Source: Piper betle (Eukaryota > Streptophyta > Magnoliopsida > Piperales > Piperaceae). From it: DNA of 64,000 nt. Location: contig JAURVB010014976.1 of NCBI GenBank assembly GCA_033002965.1, forward strand, positions 44,095 to 108,094, given 5' to 3'. The notes under the pieces are model-generated. The model did no database searches. It had not been told where the DNA came from and saw only the letters and a list, made by a program, of their open reading frames with translations. Positions 12,289 through 24,133 of the stretch are shown piece by piece. The translations under genes were made by a program, and so were the position numbers. The first letter of the stretch is position 1. Each line of letters starts with the position of its first letter.

Positions 12289-13555
12289 TGTAACGACCCG
12301 CCATTTTTTCACAATACTATAGGCCTAGATGGCTAGGCATTACTCGAAATTAAACCAACCCAACCCTGTAACAACCAAATTAAACCAAACCAACCCTGTA
12401 ACGACCAGCCCTAACCGGTCCAGGCGTTACTCCACAGTCTTGGATCGTGTCCCAAAGCCACATGTATAACACAAGAAAATAAAAGGAAGTCCAATTTATC
12501 ATCCATTCTCCTACCCTGAGTTCGTAAAAGAACCACCAACCATATTGTAATTTTTCCTTAGGTGAGCTGAAATCAATCAATCTTGATTAGCCTACATACC
12601 CATGTCGGGATCAAGCTCAATGTAGTTCTACAGGCTCTCAGGTCATTCTCAGATTAAAAGTTTGTCTCCCAGTTCATTCTGAGATTAGGTGGTCTCCCAG
12701 TTCATTCTGAGATTAGGTGGTCTCTCAGGTCCATTCTGAGATTAGTCATTATTGGCTGTCAGGTCCATTCTGAGATGTCCATTTTTTGCAATCAGGTCCA
12801 TTCTGACATGTCCATTTTTGGCTGTCGACATATCCATTTTTGGCTGTCGACATATCCATTTTGGCTGTCAACATATCCATTTTTTGTTGTCAGGTCCATT
12901 CTGACATATCCATTTTTGGCTGTCAGGTCCATTCTGACATATCCATTTTGGTTGTCAGGTCTGACATATCCATTAACAAACACTAAACAAACACCCGACC
13001 CCAAAGACTTGCAGCAGTTCATACCAAGCAGTCGACAGGAAACCCATGCATAAGACGCTTGGGATCTAGCAACTTAACAACTAGCAACTTTAACAAAGGC
13101 GTCTCCAACAAAACTTTGCATGCAAGAATCCAAATGGAAATAAATAAGATGAGGGATGAAATACTCATATAGTAATGAGGAGGTCGTTTGGGACGGAGAT
13201 GAGATATGAAATACTCCCTCCTCCTGCATATATATACACTTCAACGAACCCCTTCATTAAAGTCTCACACCCCATTATCCATTCATGAATAGGTATTTTC
13301 TAGGTGACCTTAAGTCGAACCATGACCGGTCGACTTGATAACCAACCATATCGGTTCATCTATATTTATTTCATAATATTTAGGTTCGAGTCTTGTAATA
13401 AAAATTATGGTTTTTACACGTACCGACCGATAACTTTAAACATGACTCGACTCGATCGTAAAATTTCTGATTGACTGGACTGGATCGTAACATTTCTGAT
13501 CCCGTTCTTAGGGGAACCGAAATTGGGGTGTTACATTTTGGGCTGGGTCGTTACA
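12289..13555. repeat. Mosaic of LTR-terminus-like fragments
   Basis: TGTAACGACCC-type phrases at about 12289 and 12397 look like LTR termini read from the minus strand. GAACCGAAATTGGGGTG followed by TTACA near 13535 looks like a plus-strand LTR end. A hairpin with AAGTCGA/TCGACTT arms lies near 13311-13336. The fragments surround a minisatellite. I cannot assign complete elements. Confidence 0.3.
12635..12975. repeat. Minisatellite, CAGGTCCATTCTGA unit
   Basis: Tandem variants of about 20-40 bp built from CAGGTCCATTCTGA, GATTAGGTGGTCTC and CATATCCATTTTTGGCTGT. Unit type shifts from left (GAGATTAG) to right (GACATATCC), as in an array that expanded more than once. It reads as a repetitive peptide in several frames and is not a gene. 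Confidence 0.85.
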
Positions 13556-13628
13556 TTTTTTATCCAAGGTTAGTTATTGAGTTTCATGCTTATACAACTA
13601 TTTTTAATTTTAAGGATTTATACCTACC

Positions 13629-13928
13629 ATTACTTGTTCCTTTGGCCCCTATATATGTAAACAACCAAAAGTGTAATCGTAAGTTTATTCCTAAATACCC
13701 AAGTATAAGTATCGAATATCGTACGTTATAACACCATTAATTTTATTATATTAAGTATTCAAAGTAATATATGTCATACATTTTACTTGTTCTTTTGACC
13801 CCTATATATGTACACAACCAAAAGTGTAATCGTAAGTTTATTCCTAAATACCTAAGTATGTCTTGAATATCGTACGTTATAACACCATTAATTTTATTAT
13901 AAGTATTCAAAGTAATATATGTCGCACA
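13629..13928. repeat. Tandem duplication, ~150-bp unit
   Basis: Two adjacent copies share ACTTGTTC, CCCCTATATATGTA, ACAACCAAAAGTGTAATCG and GAATATCGTACGTTATAACA in the same order, with a few substitutions and small indels. Confidence 0.85.
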
Positions 13929-13940
13929 TTGGTCAATGTC

Positions 13941-13977
13941 ATATATCTATATATATATCTATATATATATCTATATA
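13941..13977. repeat. TATATATC microsatellite
   Basis: Short array of ATATATCT-type units directly after the tandem duplication. Confidence 0.85.
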
Positions 13978-15117
13978 ACATGCACAATATGCGGGCCATG
14001 TCTAACAAACTTTTAAAATTTTATTAAAGAATAAAATAAAAAATATATAACATTAAAACATTAAAAAATTCCGTTTAAATAAAGTATGATAAGTAGATAT
14101 ACAATAATTTTACAGTTCAAAAACTTAATAAAATACATCTAGAAATTTTTACTTGAAAAATATTGATAAATATCATTTTGTCAAGGTAAAAAATAAATAT
14201 TTATATTAAAACCTAATATAAAATATCTTGTACAAAAAATTTAAAGTTCTAAGTGGCCTTTAGCTTTTAATCACAAAAATATACATTAAATTTTAATCAT
14301 TTTTAATATGAAAAATATTTTAATTTAATTGATAATATATGAAAAAGAATAAAGTAATTTGAAATGCAAATATCAGTTAATATTTAATTTTATACACAAT
14401 TTTCCAAAAATATTTAAAAATATCTTGCCCATTAAAATTAATTCGAAATTATCAAAAGTAAAAATTATATGAAGAAATGTTAACATTAAATTATAAATAT
14501 TAATATATAATTAGTTAAAATTGCTTATTTTAAATAATTAAAAGCACCATTAATTGAATATTATCAGTACTCAATTATTTAATTAATATTTGTATTTTAC
14601 TGTTTACTCGACTATTTGTTGTATTGAGCTGACTAATGCGTTTGATACGATAGACGAACGTCTATAATATTTTTAGGGATTTTTGGAGCACTTTATGATG
14701 TGCATAATGATCAATACGACCCTCTTGAATTGTGCAAGTATTTATTGTTTATTGTAAATTCTGGACAATAGAGTGTCCTATTGACTTTGTCGCACTTGCA
14801 ACTTTGATTTGCATCATAATATGTATAGCTTTCGGCGGAAAATTGCACGTCGGCATGCATCCCGAGGCTAACATATATCAAGCATGAAGGAGGGCAACCC
14901 AACATGATAAATTTACCATTTTACCCCTCTAGCACCCGACATTTCTCCCCCATGTTCTTTTCCACCGAACGATTTCGGCTGCTTGCGTCTCGTTGTCAGC
15001 CACATGACCATCGCCGATTGGTAGCCTATCACACCTGCTACTATCCCTGATCGACACTTCCACTGACTGATATTGTTGCCGCTCGAAATTTTTCTCCAAA
15101 CTTGTTGTTTGGACCAC
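13978..15117. other. AT-rich intergenic, no gene confirmed
   Basis: Strongly AT-rich to about 14580. Two short minus-strand open frames at 14711-14905 and 14929-15117 have more balanced composition, but I recognise no domain in either. Confidence 0.4.
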
Positions 15118-15977
15118 GGTTTATTTTAATGACAAATTTAATTTTATTATCTTTAAACAAGATTAAATCTCAAAATCTAATAGTAGATGGTCACTCCAAT
15201 AATAGCATTAAGAATGGACAAATATAGATGATCCAAAAACACAATTACATGAATAAAAATTAATAACTTTTATTAATTCATACACTAGGTATCATTTAAA
15301 ATCCTAAAAAGAATTTATTCCATAAAGTATTTGACGAAACCCAAGAAATTTATATGTGATATGAAAGACATCGTTTACGTACAAAGAAACCTAAATTAAA
15401 ATAAAGAAAAACTTTTTTAAGAAAGTGTCTTTTTTCTGATCTAACTTTTTTATTGTTCTTTTTCGTCATTTGTGTCGTCACCTAGTCATCCAGAGTTTTG
15501 CACATAATTTTTACAAAACCCTAAATAAGTTTATAAATGATCCACCCAATATTACAAGTAGGCCCACCACAATTTTCTAAAATATTGAAAAAGTTATTTT
15601 TTGCCGCCAACGCTCGAGCAAATTGAATCCCAACGATCGAGCACTTGGGTTTCGGTCAAAAATTTTTCTTAACCGCATGTCCAGAGCTCAAGCGCTCTAA
15701 ACCCAACGTTCAAGAGTTTGGGTTTTAGTGAGAACACCATATTATGCTTTTTCGGCCCAAGTTTGTGCCGAATTCGTTCTGAATTATCTTCTAACTCTTA
15801 TACCCTGCTAGAACAACATTAATTATTACTTTTTACACCAAAATTACAATAATTTCTTCTTTTATTAATAATAAGTAATAAACTCCTAAACTAATAAAAC
15901 TGAAATAAAATGACTCAAAACATGATAAAAACTCAATATAAAATGCGAAGAATAATAATTTTTTTACAGAGTTATCA
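15118..15977 (-). mobile_element. Truncated 3' LTR of the Athila-type element
   Basis: The minus-strand start is TGATAACTCTG at 15977, right after a polypurine tract. The body matches the full-length copy at 21014-22345 (shared AAATCCTAAAAA, CCATAAAGTATT and GATATGAAAGACATC phrases). Homology stops at about 15118, so roughly the last 0.5 kb is missing. Confidence 0.7.
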
Positions 15978-15993
15978 CACCGCCAAACTTGAA
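15978..15993 (-). other. Athila-type polypurine tract
   Basis: On the minus strand TTCAAGTTTGGCGGTG directly precedes the LTR start TGATAAC. A G-rich tract of this form at this place is typical of Athila elements and primes plus-strand synthesis. Confidence 0.6.
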
Positions 15994-16764
15994 TATTTTC
16001 TAGTCTTGTGCAAAACCTAAACTAGACTCGACTCACTTCTCTAATCTACACAACCCATCCAACAAATCAATTTATAACTTATCATCAGTGCACTGATATT
16101 ATTCCTTGAAATAAAATAATAACATTGCAAAATTCACAAGATATCCAATTGCAAAATAAAGGTGCAAACATATTTTCTAATACTAAAATAAATAAAACTT
16201 TCAAAATTATCTTTCAAATTAGTTTAGAATCAGTTTATACTATTATCCTGTACAATTAAATCAAAATTTCCATAATTTCAAGTATCAATTTCTTATCCAC
16301 TAATATAAGTACCTTGTCAATCAAGATCAATAAGTTTTTATAGGTTGTAATGGTGTAAAACCCACGATTCGAGTCAGGGTTTTATATTCAGAACCGGTCG
16401 GGTCGACCGTTATTTTTTTCGAGTTGAGTTAGTTTCAGGACACGTGTACTGAGCCGACGCCGGTCGCGTGTATGAGCCATGAGGGTCATGTGTACCCAAG
16501 TATATGATGATAACGTCATGAACACAGGAGAAAAGAATGAGTTATCAGAATATATGAGAGTATGCAGTTCATTTTTTTATCACGATATATATAATGGATC
16601 GTAGAATTAGTTTTAGGCCGTTTACCGCGTTAGGACGCGTTCGGGTAGTTTGGGTGGGTTGTTAGTCATAGAGCATATCATTATAATGTCGTGGTGTTGT
16701 TTGATTTTACGGGATTTTTTCCTATTTTAATGAATTTTTTAGGATTTAATACGAGTTAGTTATG

Positions 16765-16797
16765 ATACTTGACTCGAGCCGGAGACGAGTCAAGTAT
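16765..16797. promoter_or_regulatory. Inverted W-box hairpin in LTR A
   Basis: Perfect 12-bp arms ATACTTGACTCG (16765-16776) and CGAGTCAAGTAT (16786-16797). Each arm carries the W-box core TTGACT, the binding site of WRKY factors, so the two sites face each other. The same hairpin is at the matching place in the other LTRs of the family. WRKY control is inference. Confidence 0.5.
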
Positions 16798-18144
16798 TAT
16801 TTACGAGTTTGCCACCCAACTAAGTTTTCACCCCGACTTTTCTCCCCCACGCCCAAACCCTCGCCGCGCCGCCCCTGTTCGCGCGCCACCGCCGCCACGG
16901 CCGGCGCCGCCTGGCCGCCGATCGACGCCGCCCAGCCCGGCCACGGCGTCGCCCTGCCGCCCCGACCAGGTCCGGCCCCCATCGGACCGCCGCGACGCGA
17001 GGAAACCACGCCGCGACGCCGCGGCCGCGTTGCGTTTCCGTCGCCAATCCCGCCGCCGGCGACCAGCGCCGCCGCGATCGGTCGGTCGCCTCAGCACCCT
17101 CAGCCTTCCAGCTACCTTCCCCGACTGGAACGGAGGCCGTCGCCACCGTGGCCGGCCGGATCTAGCGACCCATCGCCGCCGGCTCTATTTTGCCGTTTTC
17201 CGGCGAGCCGCCGCCTCCATTGGCCACGCTGATGTCATAGATGAGACGGGCTCGCCGAGCCGATTCCGAGGGTACCCAACACGACCACTTTTCGGCTAGT
17301 AGACGCCGCCGGCGATTGTCGCCGGAAAACCATAGGAAGCCGCCGGAAAACCGCCAGTAGCTGCCGGAAAACCGCCGGAAAAATTGGAATTTCTGGAATT
17401 CGCCGGAATTCACCGGATCTTCCGCGGTGCTCACCCAGTCGAGCCCGATCGAACGTCGGATGCCGAGGAGCGCCGAATTCGAGCTCCGAGACACGCGACG
17501 GAACCCTAGCCGTCACCGATTGCCGACGACATGAGGTATAATTACCTCTAATTTGATTATTTAAAATTAATGATTGTTAGCACAGTATGATAGGATTGAT
17601 TGATTGGCATGATAAAAGTTCGAGCATGAAAGAAGTAATGATATGCATGATTTGAATGGATGAATGTAGGTGATTTAATGAGGTAGATCGAGTTGAGCAT
17701 GCTAATCGAGTAATTTTACTTAAGAAAAATATAATAAAATTGGTAGGAATAGGATGAGTTAGAATTATATTCATATTTATGATTATCGATTGTGATTGAT
17801 GTTTATTGAGTTTGATGCATCATGTAGTTAGTGGGCATTAGTATTTAGTTTTGATGTGTAGGTACGGAGTAGGAGCTCGCCGCCTAGGCGCGATGACACG
17901 CTTGGAGCTTCTACCAGGTCCGTTTAGGACTCGTCTTGTTTTACGCTTTTCTATTGTATGTTTATGTTATTATTTGCAGGACGGGTTAAGTGGTGTTTTA
18001 TTGGATCCCACTTAACTCGGGTCATTTAACCGAATATTTTCCGGATTAATAACCCCTCGAGGATGAGATCCCTCGAGGATGATTTCGAAAACAAGATCCA
18101 CCACAAGTTGCCTTCGGGCCTATTATATAAATCCCTTCCCAGGC

Positions 18145-18156
18145 CTATATATATAG
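18145..18156 (+). promoter_or_regulatory. Likely LTR TATA box
   Basis: CTATATATATAG sits in GC-balanced sequence before GTTTTATCGAGTTTTCAGTG. It is kept in all family copies, including as the target of another insertion at 25312. This is the best candidate for the transcription start region of the element. Confidence 0.5.
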
Positions 18157-19218
18157 TTTTATCGAGTTTTCAGTGAGACGAGAGATGGAGAAACCGACTG
18201 CACGTACCATGCAGAGGATGCCGTGACAGTCAAAGCGGGCTCTGGATTAGTGCCAGCGGACTGTTCCATTCCCGAGGGATCCTGACAACTCCGCGTTTGA
18301 GTTCCTCACACCCGGAGAACGTGGAGGTTTACGGGTACTGTTTAGTACAGCGCATGTCCGGACTTGTGGTTCAAAGGGTACTAAAGGCGACTGCCTGAGA
18401 GTACTCGGCCTTCGTGCTCAAGGCCAGGAGAAATATGGAGGTAAGGAGAGGGCTTAGGATAAAGTTTCACGAGAAGTACTGAAAAAGAAGTGCTGAGAGT
18501 AGCACAGTACCAGCAGCAGTAAGTTCGGGATGCTACCGGGTCTGCAGCCCAGTGGCTCCTCAGTAGTGCCCTTCAGAGTGTTCTTGAGGAAGTATATGTT
18601 TTCTTTCAGATGAGAGTTTGCTCTCATAGCCAGTTTGTTATAGTTATTTTATTTTCCGGACCAGTAACGCTTGTTACTGACGTTTTTCTTATATATATGT
18701 AGGTGATAAGCACGAGATGGATGAGCCAGCTTGGACGGAGGAGCAATGAGGTCTTGTGCACACACATGTTAGATTTTTGAATGTTTAATATTGTATTATT
18801 ATGTTATTATTTTGTGAATGACATGATTAAATGTTTGAGGCATGATGATGATACGAAATGAAATGATCACAGTAGCGCAGCAAAAGTATGATGGGTTAGG
18901 ACCCAAGTTCCAGAGAATCAGATTGTGTGTTAATGAAATTATTGATATATGCTTATATACCTGTATAGATTATTTTGACAGGGTGGACCCTAATTGCACT
19001 TTTAGGGGAGACCCGGTCTGTTTTGATTTTAGAATTTTGATCGTAACTGTATTGGTGTGTATTTTGAATTGCTTGTCATTCATGTAGTACCATGTTAGGA
19101 TTTTGCATATTTATTCATTCATGATGGATCGTATCTTCATCTTAAGACGCCGAGATTGGATCCACATGAGTTAGGTTCGGGTTAGCCGACCTAACCGGGG
19201 CCTGTAACATGCCGGTTT

Positions 19219-19236
19219 GGTTCACGAGCGTGAACC
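19219..19236. repeat. Terminal hairpin near the LTR end
   Basis: GGTTCACG and CGTGAACC form perfect 8-bp arms around a two-base loop, about 20 bp before the LTR end. The hairpin recurs, sometimes mutated, near the same end of the other copies, for example 38694-38711. Confidence 0.7.
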
Positions 19237-19253
19237 GGATTTGGGGTGTTACA

Positions 19254-20404
19254 AATGGGGCTAGGCTAAAGGCTAAAAATTAATATCAAGATCGAAAACA
19301 ATAACCCCACTCAAGACTCTTTCCAAGATTGAAATAAATTAATTCAAATCCTTATCACCAATAATTTCATCCAATCATTCACAATCTGCTTTGAAAAACA
19401 CACATATTGCCATTTTCCTTTTTCTTTTCCCATTTCCACGACTTGTCTTTCATATTCTTTTCACTGATCTTTTCACTGATTTATATAATTTCAGCACTTC
19501 ATAAAATTTTTTCATTTGTCCTTTTCTTTTTTCCCTTCCAAATGAATTCCATATCCAAAACTATAGCTCTCATGTAGTAATCAATTCATTCCAACCTTGG
19601 AAAGAGTCAATTACTAAGGTTTTATGTTAGGATAATAAACAAACAAGGAAAAATAAAATGAAATGAAGGTTAAGTCTGTTAATATAATAGGAAAACATGC
19701 AGAATATGTTAACTTGAAGGCTCAAGATTGACTTAAACAAGGATAAATAAATGGTAGTTTAAAAGGACCTAGTTAACAAACTTGCCTACATCACTTCTAT
19801 CATGACAAATCACCTTTGATTTCGCTTCAAGAAAATCTTTACTAGAATTCTAGGTCACTTTCTTCAGCTGTATTAACAGTAGCATATATCAGTTTCTAAG
19901 CATCATCAAAATCAAAGTAAGGAGTTATATAAAAATTATATAAGGAAAAACATTTACAACTCAACTCACAATATAGACATCCATAGAATCTCTTAATTTT
20001 ATATAATCATACAAGGAAAAATAATGAGCACTTCTATCATCGAACAAATTAATAAGTTGGATAACTCATATGAAATAAAGAAGAACACTAATGAACCAAA
20101 CCTAAAAAAACAATTTCTAACAAGATAGATAAAGCAAATCCTAATTGACTCTAACATAAAGTAACCCCCCCCCCCTTAACTTAAACAACGCATTGTCCCG
20201 ATGCTAAAAAGTAGACTCAAAATAACAAAATAAAGGGACTTTCCCGTTAAAACAAAATAATTGAAAGGGATAAAATACAAACCAAAACAAAACTATAATA
20301 TCCCGAATCAAAAAGTAAATATCCTATCTTGTAACAAATAAGTAAAAAGCTTGGGTTGCCTCCCATAAAGCGGTAAATTTATCGTCATCAAACCGACTAT
20401 TCCA
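19254..20404 (-). other. Athila-type 3' non-coding region
   Basis: It has no coding capacity. The CTTGGGTTGCCTCCCA phrase at about 20350 and a C-run near 20165 are typical of the region between pol and the 3' LTR in Athila elements. It continues, across solo LTR A, into 15978-16353. No other gene is seen. Confidence 0.55.
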
Positions 20405-20660
20405 ACGTACTTATTGTGGGGAGAAAGTGATGGAGTGATTCAAAAGCTGCTAAACACTTAGCATCAATATTAAAAATAACTTTTATTCTAACAAATTACA
20501 AAGTGATTTAGCAATCTTAGAAAAATCCTTAATAAAATGTGGATAAAAAGTTGCATGCATGAGAAAACTTCTTACTCCTTTAATTGTTATTGGGGTGGGC
20601 AGTTTTTCTATATTTTCAATCTTTACTCCCTTCACTTCCAAGTCTTTGTTGGATATTCTA
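20405..20660 (-). pseudogene. Athila-type pol fragment (end of reverse transcriptase)
   Basis: Minus-strand translation gives the thumb-region text including RSFLMHATFYPHFIKDFSKI, typical of Ty3/gypsy reverse transcriptase just before RNase H. It continues the fragment at 30868-31314 across LTR B. The downstream RNase H and integrase are absent. Confidence 0.75.
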
Positions 20661-21013
20661 TGTAAAACCCGTGACTCGAAATAGAGTTTTACATTATTGA
20701 ACCAAGCATTTCAACTGTCAATTAGAGTCGAGTCAGTTTTATGAACCGCGTGTTGATTCGAAGCTAGCCGTGAGTTATGAGCAATGAGGGTCAGGTGTAC
20801 CCGAATATATGATGATAACGTCAGAAAGATGGTCAGAAATGAGTTATCAGAATATATAAAAGTATGTACTTTATTTTTTTATGTATTTCATCGTAGAAAT
20901 ATTTTTAGGCCGAATAATACATTAGGACACATTATAGGGCAATTTGGGTGGGTTATTAGTTATAAAACATGTCATTGTGGTATTATGGTGTGTATTATTG
21001 ATTTGTAAATTAT

Positions 21014-22345
21014 AACGCAAGTGCACGTGCCGAATCAAGTAATAAAAGTGATAAGAAAGTATCGTCCCACGATGAATTATTACTAGAAATTTTCAGTTAC
21101 CAAAACTAATTTAATTAATTGTACTTAAATAGAAATAAATTCAATGAATGATTAAATTATGGTTTAAGACTAAACTAATCTAAAATGCAATATTTAAATT
21201 AAATATTTACTTCAAGACGATAAACCTAGGATTTTCAATATTACCTAGTGCTCTATATGATTAAAGTTATAACTTCTACCTATGAATTGCGACTTGGATT
21301 ATTAATCACAGGAATTAGTTATTTATGACATCTTTTAGATTCACCATAAACTTATTACTCGCACCCAACTCCTATATCTTTATGAAATTATGTATGCAAA
21401 ATAATACTTTAAGTTCTACCCTTAACAGTTACCTAAGACATATGAGTATATCTCTTTCTCATATGTGAATCACCTAAAATAGATGAATAAAGGCTATTTT
21501 ATTCATTGACAAATTTAATCTTTCTATTTCTAGACAAGACCAAATCTCAGGGTCAATCAATAGGTGATCAAGCTAATGATAGCATTAATACATAGAATAA
21601 AATAGATAATCCAACATCACAATCACATAGATAAAAATTAATAAATTTTATTAATCCATGCACTAAGTGTCATTGAAAATCCTAAAAAAGAATTTACTCC
21701 ATAAAGTATTCGATTAAACACAAGAAATTCATATGTGATATGAAAGACATCATTGAATTATAAAGAAAAGTAAATCAAAATAAAGAAAAACTCTTTTGGA
21801 GAAATCTTCTTCTTCTTTTGATCCAACTTCTTCGCCTTCCTTCTCTCGTCTTTCGTGCTGTCTCGTAGCCATCTAATATTATTCTCTTCTTTAGATAAAA
21901 CCCTAATTAAGTTTACAAATAATCCCCCCAAATATTTTAAGTAGGGTCCACCAGGATCTCCAGAAATACCATCTACATTCGGTCATATTTATCCACATGC
22001 CCATATCTTCTCCAAAGATTGCGTGATCCTCATCTTCAATGAGTCATGAGCGCCCCAATCTCGATATTGCTACAATACCTGGAACGTTGTTACTGTAGCC
22101 TACAATGCTACAGTTCCATAATTCACTTTTCACCCCGAATTCGTTCCGGGTCGTCTTCTAACTCTTATACCTTGATAGAATAATATTAATTAGCACTTTT
22201 TACACCAAAATCACAATAATTTCTCACATTATTAATAATATCTAATAAACTTCTAAACTAATAAAATTGATATATAAACGACTCGAAACATGACAAAGAC
22301 TCAATATAAATTGCAAATAATAATAACTCTTTTTCAGAGTTATCA
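21014..22345 (-). mobile_element. Solo Athila-type LTR H inside LTR B
   Basis: The minus strand runs from TGATAACTCTG to GTGCACTTGCG, about 1.33 kb. It matches the truncated 3' LTR at 15118-15977 but extends further. It splits LTR B between the GATTT and TTTATGGGATTT parts of its sequence. ATTAT occurs at 21009-21013 and 22346-22350 and may be the target-site duplication, though the LTR would then lack its last few bases. No internal domain adjoins. Confidence 0.65.
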
Positions 22346-24133
22346 ATTATATTTTATGGGATTTCCCACCTATTTTTCTGGATTTGTTTAGGATTTATTA
22401 TGAGTACTTATTATTTTTGCCTCCAGTTACACTCGAGTCAAGTTTTGTTTACGAGTTTGCCACCGAACACCCCAACACCATCTTCTCTCCCAAAACCCCC
22501 TTGATACTTTTCTTCTTCACCCTCAAAACCCTCATCGCCACTCCTGTGTTCATCGTCGCCTCCGCCACTGACACCACCCTGCCGCCGATTGACACAGCCA
22601 AGCACCGCTGCATCGTTGCCATGCCATCCAAAGCACCCCCGGCTGCCGTCAGGCCTCCACAATGTAAGATTGCCGCGCCCTAGTGCAGTGCTCTTGTTGC
22701 CACTGCAATCGAGTGGTCTCCTCGGCATCTTCGACCTTCCTGTTACCGCCCCCAACCGGAGCGGAGCTCAGCGCCGCCCATCCCGGCTTGATCTTGTTGC
22801 TCCACCGACCACCCCTGCTTGCCCTATTTTCGGCCAGCCGCTGCCTCCACCGACCTCATCAATGTCGTAAACGCATCGGGCTCGCCGAGCCGGTGCCAAC
22901 GGTACCCCATATCAACACTATCCCACCAATAGCTGCCGTCGGCACTGTCATCGAAAAACTGCTAGAAGGTCACTGGAAAACAACCAAAAACAGCTGAAAA
23001 ACTGGATTCGCTAGAATTTGTCAGATCTTTTGCTGAACTCATCCAGTCGAACCCGATATAACTTCGAGTGCGGTCGAGTGCCGAATTTGATCTATGAGAT
23101 GCGCAACGAAACCCTAGCCATCGTCAATTACCGATGATGAGAGGTATAATTACCTGCAATTTAAGTATTTAAAATTGATAATTATTAGCTCAACATGGTA
23201 GGATTTATTGTTTGATATGATGAATGCCTGATTGTGAATGAAGTGATGATTTACATGATTTGCTTGATAGTGAATGAATGTTAGTGATCCAATTAGGTAA
23301 ATAAAATCTGACATGCTAATCGACTACATCGTCACTTAGAAAAAACATAATAAAATTGGTACAAATCAGATGAGTTAGAAATATTTTTACACTGATGATT
23401 GTTGACTGTGATGGATGATGATTGTATTGTGAGTGTGATGTTCATGTTGAGTTGATGCATTATTCAATTAGTGCGCATTAGCTTCTAGATTTGATGTGTA
23501 GGTACGGAGTAGGAGCTAGTCGCCTAGGCGTAAGGACACTCTTTGAGCTTCTACTAGGTCCGTTTAGGACAACTCTCAATTTATTGTCTTATTCTATCGT
23601 GTTTTGTTTAGAATTGGAAAGAGGACGTGGTGAGTGGTGGGTTTATCGTATCCCACTCCCACACGGGCCATTTAGCCGATCGTATTTTTGAATTAATAAC
23701 CCTTGAGAATGAGATCCCTTGAGTATATTTTCGAAACTCAGATCCAGCTCACGATGCCTTTGGGCCTATTTTACTAAATTCCCTACCCAAGCCTATGTAT
23801 ATGTAGTTTTCACGTTTTGAGTGAGATGTGTGACGAGGGAAAACAACGGCCACGTCTTGAGATAGGGTGTGTGTTTGTCAAAGTGGGCTCTGGAACTGGT
23901 TAGAGTCCATTCCATTCCTGAGGGATCCTGATAACTTCACCTTTGAGTTCCTCAAACCCAAAGAAGTGTGGAGGTTTATGGGTACTGCTGTGCAGTGCAT
24001 GTCTAGACTTGTTGCGTAAAAGGGTACTGAAGGCGCATGTTTGAGAGTACTTAGCCCCTGTACTCCAGGCCAGGAGTAATACGGAGGATGTAGAGAGCTA
24101 AGAGGAAAGAGAATGATTTTCCTGTGCAAAGGG

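Larger units (their letters stand above)
16354..19253 (+). mobile_element. Solo LTR A of the 2.9-kb Tekay-type family
   Basis: A 2,900-bp LTR from TGTAAAACCC to GGGGTGTTACA, flanked by perfect 5-bp duplications AATGG (16349-16353 and 19254-19258). No internal domain or partner LTR adjoins, so it is a solo LTR left by recombination. Order inside: inverted W-box hairpin, GC-rich island (about 16810-17470), AT-rich stretch, TATA box near 18150, terminal hairpin. It interrupts the 3' non-coding part of the Athila-type element. Open frames in the GC island are not genes. Confidence 0.9.

Noticed and set aside
12775..13053. Repetitive open frame in the minisatellite
   Set aside because: The peptide repeats mirror the DNA repeat and have no independent support.
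16762..17299. Open frames of 150-176 codons on both strands in the GC island of LTR A (likewise 27345-27781, 33289-33852, 40733-41164, 46916-47628)
   Set aside because: Frames are open in several registers at once, rich in Arg/Pro/Ala, and shift between LTR copies through indels; this follows from base composition, not coding.
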